A stretch of DNA of 64,000 nucleotides from Maribacter spongiicola (lineage in GTDB: Bacteria; Bacteroidota; Bacteroidia; Flavobacteriales; Flavobacteriaceae), in NCBI RefSeq assembly GCF_004364165.1, contig NZ_SOAY01000017.1, positions 1,677 through 65,676 on the forward strand, written 5' to 3'. Positions 16,958 to 25,427 of the stretch are shown piece after piece; the stretch's first letter is position 1, and every line of letters begins with the position of its first letter. The notes under the pieces are model-generated. The model saw nothing but the letters and a program-made list of their open reading frames with translations, was not told where the DNA came from and did not search any database. The translations under genes and the position numbers were made by a program.

Positions 16958-17830
16958 TTACACCAAAACATTCTTTAGTTCATTGCGGTATTCCGACGGA
17001 TTTTGACCTGTAAATGCTTTGAACGATTTATTGAAGTGAGAGAAGTTATTGAATCCGCATTCAAAACAAACTTCGGTAATACTCATTGGTTTTTCTGCCA
17101 AAAGTTTAGAGGCATGTACTAAACGATATTCGTTAACAAACTGAATATAGGTTTTATTCGTAATTTTTTTAAAGTACCTACAAAAAGAAGGTATGGTCAT
17201 ACTTACCATAGAAGATATCTCTTCTAGCGTCAATTCTTCTTTAAAGTTATTTTTGACATGATTGAATACGATATTAATGCGGTCATTATCTTTTACATCG
17301 GTAGTAAAAGAAAATCCTTCTGCATTCAATAATCGCATATCTTCTGAATTTCCTAATTCGTTCAATATATTAAGGATGGAAAGCAGCCTTTGAAAATCGG
17401 TCTGATACTCCAAAACTTCCATTTTATCTCCTATTTTTCGTTTTGTCTTACCAGAAAAGGCAATTCCGCCGCTAGCGCTATTAAACAAGCTCGCTATTTT
17501 CTTCATTTCAGGAAGGTTAAAGAAATCAGGCCCTAAGAATTCTAACTTCATCTGAATAACAGTTTCGCTAGTATTACCGGTTAGGGCATCTGTAAAGCCA
17601 CAATGAGGTAGATTGCTACCTATTAATATAAGATCGCCGTTAGTATAGTAAGAAATATGACTACCAATTTGTCTTTTACCAGATCCTCCGTTTACATACA
17701 CCAATTCAAGTTCTGGGTGGTAATGCCAAAGATTATTTTTATTCAGCCTATGTTCATCAAATTTCTGATATGTAAACGAGTGACCGAAATCTGGCTTTAT
17801 GGCTTCAAATGTAGGTTTTTGCTTTACCAT
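16958..17830 (-). CDS. AraC family transcriptional regulator
   Basis: 290 residues. The N-terminal cupin sensor domain has HYHPELELVYVNGGSGKRQIG and GDLILIGSNLPHCG. The C-terminal double helix-turn-helix (~185-285) has LTLEEISSMVSMTIPSFCRYFKKITNKTYIQFVNEYRLVHASKLL and ITEVCFECGFNNFSHFNKSFKAFTGQNPSEYR. The ligand is probably a small sugar-like molecule, as for similar cupin AraC proteins, but that is unproven. It is divergent from a secreted protein gene with a 215-bp shared upstream region, so regulation of that neighbour is plausible. Confidence 0.93.
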   Translation of the reverse strand: MVKQKPTFEAIKPDFGHSFTYQKFDEHRLNKNNLWHYHPELELVYVNGGSGKRQIGSHISYYTNGDLILIGSNLPHCGFTDALTGNTSETVIQMKLEFLGPDFFNLPEMKKIASLFNSASGGIAFSGKTKRKIGDKMEVLEYQTDFQRLLSILNILNELGNSEDMRLLNAEGFSFTTDVKDNDRINIVFNHVKNNFKEELTLEEISSMVSMTIPSFCRYFKKITNKTYIQFVNEYRLVHASKLLAEKPMSITEVCFECGFNNFSHFNKSFKAFTGQNPSEYRNELKNVLV

Positions 17831-17883
17831 TGTATTTTGGGTTTATACTATAAAATTAAACATCTTGTTTTACATGTTCTTTG

Positions 17884-17891
17884 CAAAATTA
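17884..17891 (-). promoter_or_regulatory. -7 box for the AraC-family gene
   Basis: Minus-strand TAATTTTG fits TAnnTTTG and lies ~53 bp before the start codon at 17830. Confidence 0.4.
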
Positions 17892-17999
17892 ACTAAAATA
17901 TGTTGAATCTTAACTACTGGGTAGTAATGACTATGTTAAGTGGTTAAAATAGCATATAAATAGGGAAAATATGATGTAGTGAGAGCTTTATAACGGCTG

Positions 18000-18007
18000 T
18001 ATGTTTG
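18000..18007 (+). promoter_or_regulatory. -7 box for the secreted two-repeat protein
   Basis: TATGTTTG fits TAnnTTTG, 38 bp before ATG 18046. It is part of the divergent region shared with the AraC-type regulator. Confidence 0.4.
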
Positions 18008-18045
18008 TAATGTAAATTATCATTAACCCTTAAATAATTTATATT

Positions 18046-18630
18046 ATGAAAAACCTAGTAAAATTCACAACAGTTATTGCCTTTATGTTAGTTACAGTAA
18101 CCAGCATGGCAAGAGAGCCGAAATTGAACCTATTATCTACAGGTAAAGCCAAGAGTGTGGTTTTGACAATGGATGCATCTATTAATGGTGTACAGGTTAA
18201 GTTAATGGATTCTGATTTAAATGTTATTTATTCAGAAAAAATGACCAAAGGTCAGTTTAGCAAGAAATTAAACCTTAAAGATTTGACAGATGGTATTTAC
18301 TATCTATCTGCCGATGATAATATGACAGAATATTCATATACAATTGTTTTAGATAACAATGATGTGAAAATCGTAGCAGCTGATGAAGAGATCAAGCCTT
18401 TCTTTAGAAAGACCAATAGCATGATCTTCATGAACTATTTGAACTTAGATAAATCAGATTTGTCTATCAAGATTTACGATACTGAAAGTAGAACAGTATT
18501 TACACAAGAAGTAACAGATGAAATGATTGTTGAGAAAGCATTTAATTTCGCAGATGCTTTTCCAGGAACGTACACGGTAACCGTGAAGTCTGCTGGTAAA
18601 ACATATACTGAAGAGTTTGTTGTTAATTAA
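18046..18630 (+). CDS. Secreted protein with two beta-sandwich repeats, function unknown
   Basis: 194 residues with signal peptide (TTVIAFMLVTVTSMA). The mature part contains two similar ~60-residue units: VQVKLMDSDLNVIYSEKM... GIYYLSADDNMTEYSYTIVL and LSIKIYDTESRTVFTQEV... GTYTVTVKSAGKTYTEEFVV. Each has the strand order and the G(I/T)Y turn of the Por-secretion-tail/Ig-like fold, but neither is an obvious functional T9SS sorting domain. No enzyme motif is seen. It is monocistronic with its own promoter and terminator, divergent from an AraC regulator. Confidence 0.8.
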   Translation: MKNLVKFTTVIAFMLVTVTSMAREPKLNLLSTGKAKSVVLTMDASINGVQVKLMDSDLNVIYSEKMTKGQFSKKLNLKDLTDGIYYLSADDNMTEYSYTIVLDNNDVKIVAADEEIKPFFRKTNSMIFMNYLNLDKSDLSIKIYDTESRTVFTQEVTDEMIVEKAFNFADAFPGTYTVTVKSAGKTYTEEFVVN

Positions 18631-18652
18631 GTTGATTTAAGTTGATTTTAAG

Positions 18653-18678
18653 AAGGGGACGGGAGCGTCCCCTTTTTG
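18653..18678. terminator. Rho-independent terminator
   Basis: Stem AAGGGGACG / CGTCCCCTT (9 bp, GC-rich), loop GGAG, then a T-run. It closes the secreted-protein gene and could also act on the convergent DoxX gene. Confidence 0.92.
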
Positions 18679-18682
18679 TTTT

Positions 18683-19042
18683 CTATACTTTCAAATACAT
18701 GAAAGCCCAATACATTAATGCAAACTGTATTGGCAACCTTAATAGTAACAACCATTTAGGAAAACCTGCACTTGCCTTTTCGCTAGACAACATGTAAAAG
18801 TGTACTAATAAGAATACCGCTAGCATGGCAATAATACCATAAATGGAAAGGTTTTTTGTCTCTTTAAAAAACAGTCCAATACCTAATATAATCTCAGCCA
18901 CACCACTTAGTAGAACCAAAGGTTTGTGAAAAGGAAGGTAGCGAGGCATAATTCTAAGATATACCTTAGGTTTAATAAAATGCATAATGCCCGCAAAAAT
19001 GTAGATTGCGCCCATTAGATATAAATGCCACGGATAAGTCAT
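18683..19042 (-). CDS. DoxX family membrane protein
   Basis: 119 residues with four hydrophobic segments and the DoxX-like pattern YIFAGIMHFIKPKVYLRIMPRYLP... LSGVAEIILGIGLFF. It sits in the inner membrane. Family members have been linked to redox and sulphur metabolism, but this short form has no assigned role. It lies 18 bp after the DUF885 gene stop and is probably the last gene of a MOSC-DUF885-DoxX operon. Confidence 0.88.
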   Translation of the reverse strand: MTYPWHLYLMGAIYIFAGIMHFIKPKVYLRIMPRYLPFHKPLVLLSGVAEIILGIGLFFKETKNLSIYGIIAMLAVFLLVHFYMLSSEKASAGFPKWLLLLRLPIQFALMYWAFMYLKV

Positions 19043-19060
19043 AAGTATTCTTTTATCTAA

Positions 19061-20854
19061 TTACGCTTTGGTATTCGCCGCGATCCAATTCATTATTTTT
19101 TCTTCAAGTAACGCTAATGGTACACAACCAACTTCTAGCACCTTTTCGTGAAAAACTTTAATATCAAAATCTTTACCAAGGTTAGCTTCAGCTTTAGCAC
19201 GAAGATCCATGATTTTTAGTTGACCAATTTTATAGGATAATGCCTGACCGGGATTAGCCATATAGCGTTCGATTTCTGCGGTGATACCAGCTTCAGATTC
19301 TGCTTCATTATCTAAAGAATACTGAATAGCTTTTTCTCTAGACCAACCTTTAGAATGTAAACCTGTATCTACGACCAAACGAACGGCACGGTGCATTTCA
19401 GCACCAAGCATTCCAAAATATTGATATGGATCTGTGTATAGACCTAACTCCTTGCCTAAAGACTCTGTGTACAAAGCCCAACCTTCGCCATAGGCACTAT
19501 ACCATAGTGTCTTTCTAAATTCTGGTAAATCTTCATTTTCTTGAGTAAGCGAAACTTGAAAGTGGTGGCCAGGTATTGCTTCATGTAAGAATAAATCTTC
19601 ATCAGAATACGTGTTATAAGAAGTTACATCAGGTATTGGAACATAAAATATACCAGGTCTGGTACCGTCTAAAGAGCCAGGGTTATATTCCGCGCTTGCA
19701 GAAGCCTCTCTAAAAGCCTCTGTACGTCTCACCTCAAAAGGCGTTTTTGGCTGTTTGCTGAATAATGCATTTACCTTTGGCATCATTCTTTTATGAATAG
19801 CGTTGAAATTATCGACTACCTCTTGTGGATCCTTAAAAGGCATCAATTCTTTTTTTGTTCGTACTTCATTAAAGAACGCTTTTAGGTCACCTTTAAATCC
19901 GACCTGTTTTTTAACAGCTTCCATTTCGGCACTAATTCTAGCCACTTCTTTTAATCCTATTTCATGAATCTCTGAAGCCGTCATATTTGTTGTGGTATAC
20001 AACTTAATTTGATGATCATAATATGCATCGCCATTTGGTATTCCTTGTATACCACTAGTTTCTCTACCTGCATTTAAATATTCGGTAGCCATAAAATCAT
20101 ACAATTCTTTATATGCCGGAATAATTTTATTGGTAATAACAGCTGTGTAAACTTCAGTTAATTTTTGCTTATCCGAATCAGAAAAATCGGCAGGGAAGTT
20201 TTTAATGGGACTATAGAATAAGTTTTCTTCAAGTTCAATTTTAGCAACACTTGCCAGTTGCGGTAATACTTTTTTGATTAGAGATTTAGGTAATACATTT
20301 TTAGCCTTAATACCCGCTTCCATTTTTGATTTAGCGGAGTGCAACCAAACTTCATAATCTTCTAAACGCTTGCTCCAGTTTATATAATCATCGGTCGTCT
20401 TAAAAGGTTGTGCACTAGTGCCACCAGCTAACTGCCCCATCATTAAATTCATAGACCACATTTGATCTATCGGCGTATACTGCTCAAAAGCGAGTCCCTC
20501 TAAATTGACTTCGCATTCCCATTTTAAAATAGCTCTAGACATGAGCTCACTTTCAGAAAGTTGTGCATTGTCAAACTTCTCTGCTTTTTCTAAATAGGTT
20601 TCATAGTAGTTGAACAGTCTTTTCTTGTAATTATCAGAAAGAAAATTTGGTAGTGTGTCGTTGTATATATTATTTCCTTGAAAAGTAGCATTTAACGGAT
20701 TCAGTTTTAATCCGTCATCATAATAATGCGCCAATAGGGTCATGAAACCAATATTGTGAACAGTTGGGTTGGTTGTAACCTCTGCGTTCGTCGTTAGTTG
20801 AGCCTGAGTATGCAGCCCAGCAGTTAGGGCAAGTAGTATAATTAGCTTTTTCAT
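19061..20854 (-). CDS. DUF885 family secreted metallopeptidase-like protein
   Basis: 597 residues with signal peptide (LIILLALTAGLHTQAQ). The DUF885 signature HEAIPGHHFQ supplies the HExxxGH-type zinc site, and a second conserved part is YGEGWALYTESLGKELG. Family members resemble M32/M2-type peptidases, and a peptidase or esterase role in the periplasm is likely. The substrate is unknown. The length is normal. It is 17 bp downstream of the MOSC gene. Confidence 0.9.
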   Translation of the reverse strand: MKKLIILLALTAGLHTQAQLTTNAEVTTNPTVHNIGFMTLLAHYYDDGLKLNPLNATFQGNNIYNDTLPNFLSDNYKKRLFNYYETYLEKAEKFDNAQLSESELMSRAILKWECEVNLEGLAFEQYTPIDQMWSMNLMMGQLAGGTSAQPFKTTDDYINWSKRLEDYEVWLHSAKSKMEAGIKAKNVLPKSLIKKVLPQLASVAKIELEENLFYSPIKNFPADFSDSDKQKLTEVYTAVITNKIIPAYKELYDFMATEYLNAGRETSGIQGIPNGDAYYDHQIKLYTTTNMTASEIHEIGLKEVARISAEMEAVKKQVGFKGDLKAFFNEVRTKKELMPFKDPQEVVDNFNAIHKRMMPKVNALFSKQPKTPFEVRRTEAFREASASAEYNPGSLDGTRPGIFYVPIPDVTSYNTYSDEDLFLHEAIPGHHFQVSLTQENEDLPEFRKTLWYSAYGEGWALYTESLGKELGLYTDPYQYFGMLGAEMHRAVRLVVDTGLHSKGWSREKAIQYSLDNEAESEAGITAEIERYMANPGQALSYKIGQLKIMDLRAKAEANLGKDFDIKVFHEKVLEVGCVPLALLEEKIMNWIAANTKA

Positions 20855-20871
20855 TAAATTAAGAATTATAA

Positions 20872-21507
20872 TTAAGATAGGTATTTCTTGAATCTGTCCT
20901 TTTTGTATTGCGGTACAGCTTCGTTGGTCATGAACAGTTCAAGCAAATCTTTAGATTTTTCTTTTGCGAACATCAATTCATAAAATTGTTGAGACGTAAA
21001 TGTGTTTTCAGATTGCTCAACTAATATCATTTCATCACCAGCAGATACAAGACCTTCTTCTAGTATTTTTACGTAGGTGCCTGGGTGATTATGGGTAATA
21101 AATTCTTTAAGTATTTTTTGCGTTTCAAAACGCACGCCTAGTTTATAACAAGGTTCACGTGGCTGAGAAACTTGAACGAGAGCTTTGCCTAATTTATAAA
21201 TATCGCCGACGCGAATTTTAGATTCATCAAGACCTTCTACGGTAAGGTTTTCACCGAACATGCCCCAATCCCATTTTAAATCTGGGTAAAGGTTTTTCCA
21301 ATAATCATAGTAATCGGCAGAGAAAAGATAACAAGCTTTGTTGGTGCCACCATGGTGCACACGATCTATAACAGTGTCATCTTTAACGTCATTCTTAGTT
21401 AAAAATAAACTTTTAGAAGTTGGGTATTTGAAGATACCGGTTTGTTCTGTTGCGCCGTTCCATTCAAAAGTAACAGCGTCTCCTATGTTTGTTGAAATCA
21501 CCTTCAT
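20872..21507 (-). CDS. MOSC domain-containing protein (YiiM-like)
   Basis: 211 residues. The MOSC core includes DRVHHGGTNKACYLFSADYYDYW, GMFGENLTVEGLDE, IRVGDIYKLG and the conserved cysteine in VSQPREPCYKLG. MOSC proteins bind the molybdenum cofactor via that cysteine; YiiM-type proteins reduce N-hydroxylated compounds. A C-terminal helical extension (ENTFTSQQFYELMFAKE) matches the 3-alpha domain of YiiM. Located in the cytoplasm. It is the first gene of the group running toward DoxX. Confidence 0.92.
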   Translation of the reverse strand: MKVISTNIGDAVTFEWNGATEQTGIFKYPTSKSLFLTKNDVKDDTVIDRVHHGGTNKACYLFSADYYDYWKNLYPDLKWDWGMFGENLTVEGLDESKIRVGDIYKLGKALVQVSQPREPCYKLGVRFETQKILKEFITHNHPGTYVKILEEGLVSAGDEMILVEQSENTFTSQQFYELMFAKEKSKDLLELFMTNEAVPQYKKDRFKKYLS

Positions 21508-21661
21508 ATGGTGAAGATAAAAAAAGCACTAGTATTTCTAGTAAAAGGTTTATCTAAACTTTAAGTAACTATTATAAAATCGAGTAGTAAAACTGTTTAT
21601 TAGCTATTTATTAAAGCTGATAATTGTTTAATCCCTATTTTATCGATGGTTCACTTTTGTC

Positions 21662-23071
21662 TCAATTCGAGGTTATGGAATCAAGGTGAATGCTTGAGTT
21701 TTGAATATTTGATGTTGAACTGTTTTCAGGGAAATACCAAAAGGGTATAGTGATTAGAGTATCTCTTTCAAAAACTCCTTTCTCCTTCTCATCCGGACCA
21801 ATTATTCTAAGAAAGTGTTTTCCTCTTGGTAATTCATTTATATCTAATATTGTTTCAAAACCAAACTGTTCTTGTTTGTTTTTTGTCAAATTGAAATGGT
21901 TGATCTGTTTTTTTGAGTCTATTTGAACTTTAAAAATAGAATCGAATATTTTCAAATATTTAGATTGAATTTCAAGATTGTCTTCAGGTGTAACGTGAAA
22001 ATTAACTACACCTGAGGCTGACTGCATATTAGATAAATGAAAGCCAAAACCCCTTTCATCTACTTCGGGTAAAAGTGTAGAATCATTTTTAAAAACAGCA
22101 TCTTCCATATAATTAGTGTAGCTGATAAATATTGGTAAATAAGATTTTTCTATAATTTTAGAGGGTATAGAGGCAAAATTCACCATATCGGTATCTTTTA
22201 ATAATTGGTCTTCATAGTTTTCTTTACCTGTAAATTGTTGCGAAGTATTTTGGTCATGATCAAGATAATTGGATCGTAACGTACTAAAACCGGACGAAAA
22301 AAAAGTAACAACAAAATAAGTGGGTACCATTAAAATACCGATCCAACGTGCTTTTTTTTGATCTAAGAAATTATATACTAAGGGTCTGTATAAAAACGAA
22401 AGTGTAATGTAGCTAAATACCCTATAAATAGGATAGTATATTATTGATGTCCATTTGTACTTTTTTAAAAAACCAGCGCCTAGAAAATCAATCACTAAAA
22501 TAATAATGCAAGTGATGTATAAAGTGTTATAGATGGTTTCAACAGTGGTATGTAAAGAAACAGAGATTACTTCTAAACCTTCTAAATAATACACGCTTAG
22601 AGCATAAAAACCGATTACAGTAAAAAATGAAATCAAATAGAAAATCATTAAGAAAGCTAAGGCAAATAAGGTGCTACAAATATTCTCAAGCTTAGAAATA
22701 TAATGGTCAAACGAACCTACTTTGTCTTTTAAGAAAGATGTAAATTTTTCAGAGTAGTTTAAATTTTTATAATCAATATCTCCAGATACATATCTTAATC
22801 CTATAGCTCCAATCCATAAGCCTCTTATGACAACGTGGGTTAACAATACACATATTAAAATGAGCATACTAGTTAAAAGTATGCTTAACATAAAACTAGT
22901 AAAACCTTCCTCTTTTTGAACAGATTTTAATAATCCTAATTCTATAGAATCATATCCAGCTATTAACCCATAAATGGCAAACCCAGATATAATAAGTTCT
23001 AGTTGCCAGCTTTCTTGCTGTAGGTTATCCAGTAGTTTTTTAAATTTATTACTACGGTAGTCGTTCTTCAT
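21662..23071 (-). CDS. Unrecognised multi-pass membrane protein
   Basis: 469 residues that I cannot place in a family. The N-terminal ~290 residues hold about six to seven hydrophobic segments (e.g. ELIISGFAIYGLIAGY, FMLSILLTSMLILICVLLTHVVI, FALAFLMIFYLISFFTVIGFY, IILVIDFLGAGF, ILMVPTYFVVTFFSSGF). The last ~170 residues form a soluble, probably periplasmic domain (FISYTNYMEDAVFKNDSTLLPEVDERG... NELPRGKHFLRIIGPDE) with a Ser/Asn-rich end. There is no signal peptide and no enzymatic motif. It is flanked by a gap on one side and the htpG terminator on the other, so it looks monocistronic. A minus-strand TATCTTTC about 30 bp upstream is a weak -7 match. Confidence 0.8.
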   Translation of the reverse strand: MKNDYRSNKFKKLLDNLQQESWQLELIISGFAIYGLIAGYDSIELGLLKSVQKEEGFTSFMLSILLTSMLILICVLLTHVVIRGLWIGAIGLRYVSGDIDYKNLNYSEKFTSFLKDKVGSFDHYISKLENICSTLFALAFLMIFYLISFFTVIGFYALSVYYLEGLEVISVSLHTTVETIYNTLYITCIIILVIDFLGAGFLKKYKWTSIIYYPIYRVFSYITLSFLYRPLVYNFLDQKKARWIGILMVPTYFVVTFFSSGFSTLRSNYLDHDQNTSQQFTGKENYEDQLLKDTDMVNFASIPSKIIEKSYLPIFISYTNYMEDAVFKNDSTLLPEVDERGFGFHLSNMQSASGVVNFHVTPEDNLEIQSKYLKIFDSIFKVQIDSKKQINHFNLTKNKQEQFGFETILDINELPRGKHFLRIIGPDEKEKGVFERDTLITIPFWYFPENSSTSNIQNSSIHLDSITSN

Positions 23072-23112
23072 TTGGTCAATGGTTTATCAACTGAAAGATA
23101 ACAACATTTAAC

Positions 23113-23146
23113 AAAAAAGCCACTACAAAAAATGTGTGGCTTTTTT
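23113..23146 (-). terminator. Rho-independent terminator downstream of htpG
   Basis: Stem AAAAAAGCCAC / GTGGCTTTTTT (11 bp) with a 12-nt loop and T-runs, 22 bp past the htpG stop. Confidence 0.88.
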
Positions 23147-23167
23147 AAGAATTATAGGAAATGGAAC

Positions 23168-25057
23168 TTACTTTACCATCTCGTAGCTACGTTTAATAAA
23201 CTCGGTTAAAGCTTTACCTTTAAGTAAGCCTTTAGATAACTTCGCCAAGTCTAGTGATTGATTGATCAATCGCTCTTTTTTCTTTGCAGTCTTTGTATTT
23301 AAAAACTCGCTAACCAATGGATGATTCGTATTAACGATTAGGTTGTACATCTCTGGCATGGCACCCATACCGAACATACCACCGCCACCGCCGGTTTGTT
23401 GCATTTCTTTCATACGACGCATAAACTCAGGCTCAGTAATCGTGAACGGAGAAGAATCGCTATCCATAGCTTCTAATTGAACCGTAAAGCTTTTATCTGT
23501 AATTGCTTCTTCCAATTCTTTCTTCAAAGTCTCTTTTTCTTCTTCAGATAATTTAGAGATTTGAGTTTCTTCTTTCTGAATCAGTTTGTCAATATGGTCA
23601 GCATCTACACGAGCAAAAGAAATATTCTCTTTAGAGCTTTCTAGCTTCTGCATTAAGTGACCGATAATTGGCGAATCTAATAACAGCACTTCGTAACCTT
23701 TTCCCTTCGCAGTTTCAATGTAACTGTGTTGTGCTTCTTTGTCAGATGCGTAAAGAATAACTGTTTTTCCGTCTTTGTCTGTCTGTGTATCTTTTATTTT
23801 CTCTTGTAACTCATCAAACGTAAAGTAAGAACCATCTACTGTTGGGTAAAGGGCAAACTTGTCTGCTTTGTCAAAGAATTTATCTTCAGAAAGCATTCCG
23901 TATTCAATAACGATTTTAATATCGTTCCACTTTGCTTCAAACTCGGCACGATCATTTTTGAACAACGAGTTCATTTTATCAGCCACCTTTCTAGTGATAT
24001 AAGAAGATATTTTCTTAACGGCACCATCAGCCTGTAAATATGAACGAGAAACGTTTAATGGAATATCTGGAGAATCGATAACACCGCGTAACATGGTCAA
24101 GAATTCGGGTACAATACCTTCTACATTATCGGTAACGAATACCTGGTTTTGGTATAATTGAATTCTATCTTTTTGCTGATTTAAATCGTTAGAAAGTTTT
24201 GGGAAATATAGAATACCCGTAAGGTTAAAAGGATAATCTACATTTAAGTGAATATTGAACAAAGGCTCTTCAAATTGCATTGGGTAAAGCTCTCTGTAAA
24301 AACTCTTATAGTCTTCTGGCTTTAAGTCTGCAGGTAGCTTTGTCCATGCTGGGTTAGGGTTGTTCACAATATTGTCAACCTCTTGCGTTGGCGCAGGATC
24401 TTCTTCTTTTGCACCTTCAGGTTTAGGTAAGGTTTCAGTTCTCATTCCGAATTTGATCGGAATCGGCATAAACTTGTTATACTTACTAAGTAAGCTTTCT
24501 ATTTTACCATTTTCTAAAAACTCGGTAGAATCATCTGCAATATGAAGAATGATTTCTGTACCGCGAGTTTCTTTCTCAGCTGGTTCCATAATAAACTCAG
24601 GCGAACCGTCACAAGACCATTGCACGGCAGGCTCATCTTTATAACTCTTGGTAATAATCTCTACCTTATGGGCAACCATAAAAGCAGAATAGAATCCAAG
24701 TCCAAAATGACCTATAATTCCAGAATCTTTTGCAGAGTCTTCATATTTATTCAAAAACTCTTCGGCACCAGAAAACGCCACTTCATTAATATACTTTTTA
24801 ACTTCTTCTTCTGTCATACCAAGACCTTGGTCAATAACGTGAAGTTTTTTTCCTTCTTTATCGATTTTAACCTCTATAATCGGGTTGCCATATTCAACCT
24901 TTGCCTCGCCAATTGTGGTCAAGTGCTTCATTTTTAAGGTTGCATCTGTTGCATTCGAAATTAACTCTCTTAGAAAAATTTCGTGATCACTATACAAGAA
25001 CTTCTTGATCAGTGGAAAAATGTTGTCTACGGACACATTAATTTTACCTGTTGCCAT
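23168..25057 (-). CDS. htpG: Molecular chaperone HtpG (Hsp90)
   Basis: 629 residues, the full family length. The N-terminal GHKL ATPase has ELISNATDA (catalytic Glu and Asn), VIDQGLGMT and GHFGLGFYSAF. A middle domain includes GILYFPK, IQLYQNQVFVTDN and the catalytic-loop Arg in LNVSRSYLQ. The C-terminal dimerisation domain contains a Gly/Met-rich insert (QQTGGGGGMFGMGAMPEM). It is a cytoplasmic ATP-dependent chaperone for stress-damaged clients. It has its own terminator, and palindromes lie in its upstream region, suggesting heat- or stress-regulated transcription. Confidence 0.97.
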   Translation of the reverse strand: MATGKINVSVDNIFPLIKKFLYSDHEIFLRELISNATDATLKMKHLTTIGEAKVEYGNPIIEVKIDKEGKKLHVIDQGLGMTEEEVKKYINEVAFSGAEEFLNKYEDSAKDSGIIGHFGLGFYSAFMVAHKVEIITKSYKDEPAVQWSCDGSPEFIMEPAEKETRGTEIILHIADDSTEFLENGKIESLLSKYNKFMPIPIKFGMRTETLPKPEGAKEEDPAPTQEVDNIVNNPNPAWTKLPADLKPEDYKSFYRELYPMQFEEPLFNIHLNVDYPFNLTGILYFPKLSNDLNQQKDRIQLYQNQVFVTDNVEGIVPEFLTMLRGVIDSPDIPLNVSRSYLQADGAVKKISSYITRKVADKMNSLFKNDRAEFEAKWNDIKIVIEYGMLSEDKFFDKADKFALYPTVDGSYFTFDELQEKIKDTQTDKDGKTVILYASDKEAQHSYIETAKGKGYEVLLLDSPIIGHLMQKLESSKENISFARVDADHIDKLIQKEETQISKLSEEEKETLKKELEEAITDKSFTVQLEAMDSDSSPFTITEPEFMRRMKEMQQTGGGGGMFGMGAMPEMYNLIVNTNHPLVSEFLNTKTAKKKERLINQSLDLAKLSKGLLKGKALTEFIKRSYEMVK

Positions 25058-25090
25058 TTTTTATATTTTTTATGCCACAGTTAGTGCGGC

Positions 25091-25104
25091 CATTATTAAT
25101 AATG
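25091..25104. promoter_or_regulatory. Perfect 14-bp palindrome upstream of htpG
   Basis: CATTATTAATAATG is identical to its reverse complement and lies 34-47 bp before the htpG ATG, within the likely 5' leader or promoter. It could be an operator or a chance AT-rich palindrome. Confidence 0.35.
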
Positions 25105-25153
25105 ATTGTTCGTTGAGATTGGTCAAAAAAAATACCACAATAGCTTATTATGA

Positions 25154-25168
25154 CAAACTGACAGTTTG
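25154..25168. promoter_or_regulatory. Candidate operator palindrome between htpG and the small transcription unit
   Basis: CAAACT-GAC-AGTTTG is a perfect 6-bp inverted repeat, overlapping a direct repeat TGACA-aac-TGACA. It is ~97 bp upstream of htpG and ~42 bp upstream of the promoter at 25210, so it could control either direction. The binding factor is unknown. Confidence 0.4.
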
Positions 25169-25209
25169 CTGCCTTTAAAAGTTTAACATATTTTTTTGTT
25201 TATGAAATA

Positions 25210-25239
25210 TTGAAAAAAGTTAAACATAATGTATATTTG
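25210..25239 (+). promoter_or_regulatory. Full Bacteroidota promoter (TTG-N19-TAnnTTTG)
   Basis: TTG at 25210-25212, exactly 19 bp, then TATATTTG at 25232-25239. This is the best -33/-7 match in the window. No protein gene starts directly downstream; a strong terminator follows about 80 bp later. Confidence 0.75.
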
Positions 25240-25245
25240 TAATGT

Positions 25246-25351
25246 GATTATGAAAAAGTGCTATGAAAAAGAATTTTAAGCATAATCACATGTTGATTAT
25301 TTATTGGTTAGGTTGTTTTGAAAACGTGCTATTTTTTAATAGCACGTTTTT
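25246..25351 (+). ncRNA. Candidate small RNA of about 105 nt
   Basis: The predicted transcript runs from just after the promoter at 25210-25239 to the terminator at 25321-25351. It contains an internal hairpin ATAATCA / TGATTAT (25282-25288 and 25294-25300) and a terminal 13-bp terminator hairpin. The only reading frame of note is a nine-codon one at 25250 (MKKCYEKEF), with the 9-nt element ATGAAAAAG present twice. I recognise no known RNA family. The gene after it (TetR type) has its own -7 box, so the unit is not simply that gene's leader. Confidence 0.45.
25321..25351 (+). terminator. Rho-independent terminator of the small transcription unit
   Basis: A perfect 13-bp stem AAAACGTGCTATT / AATAGCACGTTTT with a TTTT loop, followed by T. 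It can also act on the minus strand. Confidence 0.88.
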
Positions 25352-25391
25352 GCTAAATAAAAGCTAATGTTTTATGAAAACGGCTAACTAT

Positions 25392-25399
25392 TAAATTTG
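25392..25399 (+). promoter_or_regulatory. -7 box for the TetR-type gene
   Basis: TAAATTTG fits TAnnTTTG, 28 bp before ATG 25428. The -33 position carries TTT rather than TTG. Confidence 0.45.
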
Positions 25400-25427
25400 C
25401 ATCGTACCTTATATAAAAAAATTCGAT

